Of a stretch of DNA of 7,045 nt, positions 4,938 to 7,045 are shown piece by piece (position 1 is the first letter of the stretch; every line of letters begins with the position of its first letter). Source of the stretch: an uncultured Phycisphaerales bacterium (GTDB lineage Bacteria; Planctomycetota; Phycisphaerae; WQYP01); contig CALCHA010000087.1 of the NCBI GenBank assembly GCA_937901265.1, positions 1 to 7,045 of the forward strand. Direction: 5' to 3'. The position numbers and the translations under genes are program-made. The notes below the pieces were generated by a model, which was not told where the DNA came from, made no database searches, and saw only the letters and a program-made list of their open reading frames with translations.

Positions 4938-5840
4938 ATGACCACCCTTGAAACGACCCCGGCCGATGCCTCCGCCGCCCTACCCGCGGCGCGGCGGCGC
5001 CCGTTCCTGACGATCCGCCCGAAGCGGGGGTGGACCGGCGTGAACCTGCGCGAGCTGTGGCTGTTCCGCGATCTGGCGCTGTCGCTGATCGAGCGGGACA
5101 TCAAGCTGCGGTACAAGCAGACGGCGCTGGGCGTCGTGTGGGTGCTGCTGCAGCCGCTACTTGGGGCGCTGATCTTTTCGCGGCTCATTCAGGGCATGGC
5201 GGGGATGGAGGCGGAGGCGTCGGGCTTTACCCACAAACCGGTGCCCTACTTCGTGTATGCCTTTGCGGGCCTGGTGGTGTGGAACCTTTTCTCGGGGATT
5301 CTCACGCGGCTCTACCCGATCCTTGTGGGCAATGCGGGGCTGGTGTCGAAGGTTTATTTTCCGCGGCTGCTGCTCCCGATCAGTGGGGCGGCGGGGATGC
5401 TGGTGGACCTGGGCGTATCGCTGACAATGATGGTGATCATCATGGCGCTGTACCACATTCCGGTGGGGCTGCCGCTGCTCTTGGCGCCGGTGCTCATTCT
5501 GCTGGTGTTTTGTCTGGCGCTGGGGTTGGGGATGTGGGCGGCGGCGTTGAGTGTACAGTACCGCGACGTCGCCTACGTGCTGCCGGTGATTCTGCCTTTT
5601 CTGATGTTCATCAGCCCCACGTTTTATCCGGCGGCGCGGGCGGTGGGGGGGCGGCTGGGGATGGTGTATTACTGGAATCCGCTGGCCGGGCTCTTGTCGG
5701 CGTGGAAATGGAGCGTGCTCGACACGCCTTTCCCGCCCACGTGGACGTTCGTCTATTCGATCATTGCGTGCGTCGGTTCGCTGTTCGTGGGGGCGCTGGT
5801 CTTCCGCCGCATGGAAAAGGATTTTGCGGATGTCATCTAA
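4938..5840 (+). CDS. wzm: ABC-2 type polysaccharide export permease (Wzm/TagG family)
   Basis: A 300-residue inner-membrane protein, close to the usual 260-300 for this family. A 45-residue cytoplasmic N-terminus leads to the amphipathic ERDIKLRYKQTALGVVWVLLQP motif (first part 52-61, second 62-73), typical of ABC-2 exporters of O-antigen, teichoic acid or capsule. About six membrane segments follow: 65-83, 103-124, 150-170, 178-203, 213-229 and 271-289. Family landmarks include QYRDV (207-211), FISPTFYPA (224-232) and YYWNPLAGLL (244-253). It should pair with the downstream ATPase to move an undecaprenyl-linked glycan across the inner membrane. The ATG at 4938 is the first available, since an in-frame stop lies at 4929-4931; it has no good Shine-Dalgarno, which is unusual here. 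The Ala/Thr/Pro-rich first 20 residues may not be conserved. Confidence 0.93.
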   Translation: MTTLETTPADASAALPAARRRPFLTIRPKRGWTGVNLRELWLFRDLALSLIERDIKLRYKQTALGVVWVLLQPLLGALIFSRLIQGMAGMEAEASGFTHKPVPYFVYAFAGLVVWNLFSGILTRLYPILVGNAGLVSKVYFPRLLLPISGAAGMLVDLGVSLTMMVIIMALYHIPVGLPLLLAPVLILLVFCLALGLGMWAAALSVQYRDVAYVLPVILPFLMFISPTFYPAARAVGGRLGMVYYWNPLAGLLSAWKWSVLDTPFPPTWTFVYSIIACVGSLFVGALVFRRMEKDFADVI

Positions 5841-7045
5841 GGACCTCGCCATTTCGGTCGAAGGCTTGTCGAAGCGCTACACGATCACGCACCGCGGCGC
5901 GCGGCCGACGACGCTGGCCGAAAAGCTCATGCAGAAGGCCCGCCATCCCTTCACGCGGATCGACCGCGAGACGTTCTGGGCGCTGCGCGATGTCTCCTTC
6001 GATGTGCATCAGGGGGACGTCGTGGGCATCATCGGGCGCAACGGCGCCGGCAAATCCACGCTGCTCAAAATCCTCTCGCAGATCACCGAGCCCACCGCCG
6101 GCAAGATCGACATGTATGGCCGGGTGGGGTCGCTGCTGGAAGTGGGCACGGGGTTTCATCCGGAGCTGACGGGGCGGGAGAACGTGTACCTCAACGGCGC
6201 GATTCTGGGGATGCGGCGTCGGGAGATTCAGCGGCAGTTCGACGCCATTGTCGATTTCGCGGGCGTCGAAAAATTTCTCGATGTCCCCGCCAAGCGCTAT
6301 TCCTCGGGCATGGCGATTCGCCTGGCGTTTGCGGTGGCGGCGCACCTCAATCCCGAGATCCTCATCGTGGATGAAGTGCTGGCGGTGGGCGATGCGGATT
6401 TCCAACGCAAGTGTCTGGGCAAGATGAAGGAAGTGTCGCAGGGCGAGGGGCGGACGGTGCTGTTTGTGTCGCATAATCTGGCGGCGGTGCGGCAGCTTTG
6501 CACGCACGCGATCTACCTCAAGGAAGGACGGATCGTGCAAACGGGGACCGTCGGCGAGGTGCTGGACGGGTACAACGCGGCGCGTGCGCGGGCGACGGCA
6601 GATCACACGGCCAACCAGCATGGGCTGGCGTTTCTGGGGATGGGAATGGTCGATGCGGAGACGGGAACGCCGACGGATCATCCGTTGTTCGGGCGCGATT
6701 ACATTCTGGCGGCGCGGGTGCGCGCGGATCGGGCGATCACCCATGCGGCGCTGCGGCTGCACATTTTTGATGATGCGGGCGGCAAGCTGTCAACGATCGG
6801 GACGATCGAGGAGGGTTTGGCGCCGTTTACGATCAAGGGGCCGACGACCGTTGAATTCTCGTTGCCGCGGCTGGGGCTGTTTGCGGGGCGCTACAGCGTC
6901 GGGCGGGAGGTGGAGCGGCCGATCGATCCGACGCATTATCTCACCGTGGAGGAGGCGCTGGAGTTCGAGGTGCAGCCGGCGTGTATTGGGGACGCGATGT
7001 GGGCATATGAGAAGAAGCACGGGGTGGTGCGGCTGGCGAATGGGA
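5830..7045 (+). CDS. wzt: ABC polysaccharide export ATPase with Wzt-like C-terminal domain (3' end outside window)
   Basis: 405 residues are visible and the frame runs off the right edge. The nucleotide-binding domain has Walker A GRNGAGKST (69-77), the variant signature YSSGM (157-161) normal for Wzt/TagH proteins, Walker B ILIVDE (177-182) and the switch His215 in VSHN. ExxGTGFHPELTGRENVYLNG-like residues (104-122) are also family-typical. From about 255 a beta-rich region (LRLHIFDDAGGK, FAGRYSVGREV) matches the position of the Wzt C-terminal carbohydrate-recognition domain, which in known systems reads the glycan's terminal modification before export. The ATG at 5830 has AAAGGA eight bases upstream and overlaps the permease end by 11 bases, showing translational coupling. 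The glycan cannot be named. No glycosyltransferases are in the window. Confidence 0.94.
   Translation, partial: MSSKDLAISVEGLSKRYTITHRGARPTTLAEKLMQKARHPFTRIDRETFWALRDVSFDVHQGDVVGIIGRNGAGKSTLLKILSQITEPTAGKIDMYGRVGSLLEVGTGFHPELTGRENVYLNGAILGMRRREIQRQFDAIVDFAGVEKFLDVPAKRYSSGMAIRLAFAVAAHLNPEILIVDEVLAVGDADFQRKCLGKMKEVSQGEGRTVLFVSHNLAAVRQLCTHAIYLKEGRIVQTGTVGEVLDGYNAARARATADHTANQHGLAFLGMGMVDAETGTPTDHPLFGRDYILAARVRADRAITHAALRLHIFDDAGGKLSTIGTIEEGLAPFTIKGPTTVEFSLPRLGLFAGRYSVGREVERPIDPTHYLTVEEALEFEVQPACIGDAMWAYEKKHGVVRLANG

Noticed and set aside
781..5651. Four seven-base G or C runs (781-787, 1599-1605, 2669-2675, 5645-5651) as possible phase-variable tracts.
   Set aside because: Seven-base runs are short for slipped-strand switching and expected by chance in GC-rich sequence. 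The two in coding regions keep the frame intact.
5030..6762. Long overlapping frames within the exporter genes (5030-6169 plus strand, 5157-5852 and 5833-6762 minus strand).
   Set aside because: They are shadows of the permease and ATPase, whose motifs are unmistakable in the chosen frames.

Overview
The window is GC-rich, densely coding bacterial chromosome with no mobile elements, CRISPR arrays or RNA genes that I can see. Gene content suggests a Planctomycetota-type bacterium, perhaps Phycisphaerae; Verrucomicrobiota is the main alternative. Three things point that way: a free-standing exosortase with a separate EpsI protein, a ClpP with a DCDRN motif, and a small lipoprotein with a coiled coil whose fold-like pattern I associate with planctomycete lipoproteins. 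This is inference from gene content, not a tested placement.

Left half, minus strand (about 3084 down to 1). A small stand-alone gene of 70 codons (2820-3032) has a near-ideal Shine-Dalgarno site and a plausible promoter. It is followed by a strong intrinsic terminator (2722-2774). Downstream of that lies an exosortase cluster read in the same direction: exosortase (1563-2603), an EpsI-family protein (823-1539), and a membrane-anchored TPR protein (751 to beyond base 1). Exosortases are integral-membrane transpeptidase-like enzymes that process C-terminal sorting signals such as PEP-CTERM. They are usually found in bacteria that make exopolysaccharide. EpsI proteins accompany them, and TPR proteins are common in such loci. 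No substrate with a sorting signal is visible in the window.

Centre (3033-3404). This 372-base divergent intergenic region separates the small gene from clpP. It holds a candidate promoter and a dyad for the minus-strand unit, an AT-rich island around 3171-3210, and inverted repeats in the probable clpP leader.

Right half, plus strand. clpP (3405-4121) has an Asn where the catalytic Asp is expected. It is followed after 11 bases by a lipoprotein gene (4133-4798), then a terminator-like structure (4863-4917). After that come a two-gene ABC exporter: a Wzm/TagG-type permease (4938-5840) and, overlapping it by 11 bases, a Wzt/TagH-type ATPase (5830 to beyond 7045) with a C-terminal carbohydrate-recognition-like domain. 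The exporter probably moves a lipid-linked polysaccharide across the inner membrane. With the exosortase cluster nearby, the whole window reads as a cell-surface assembly neighbourhood around a housekeeping clpP.
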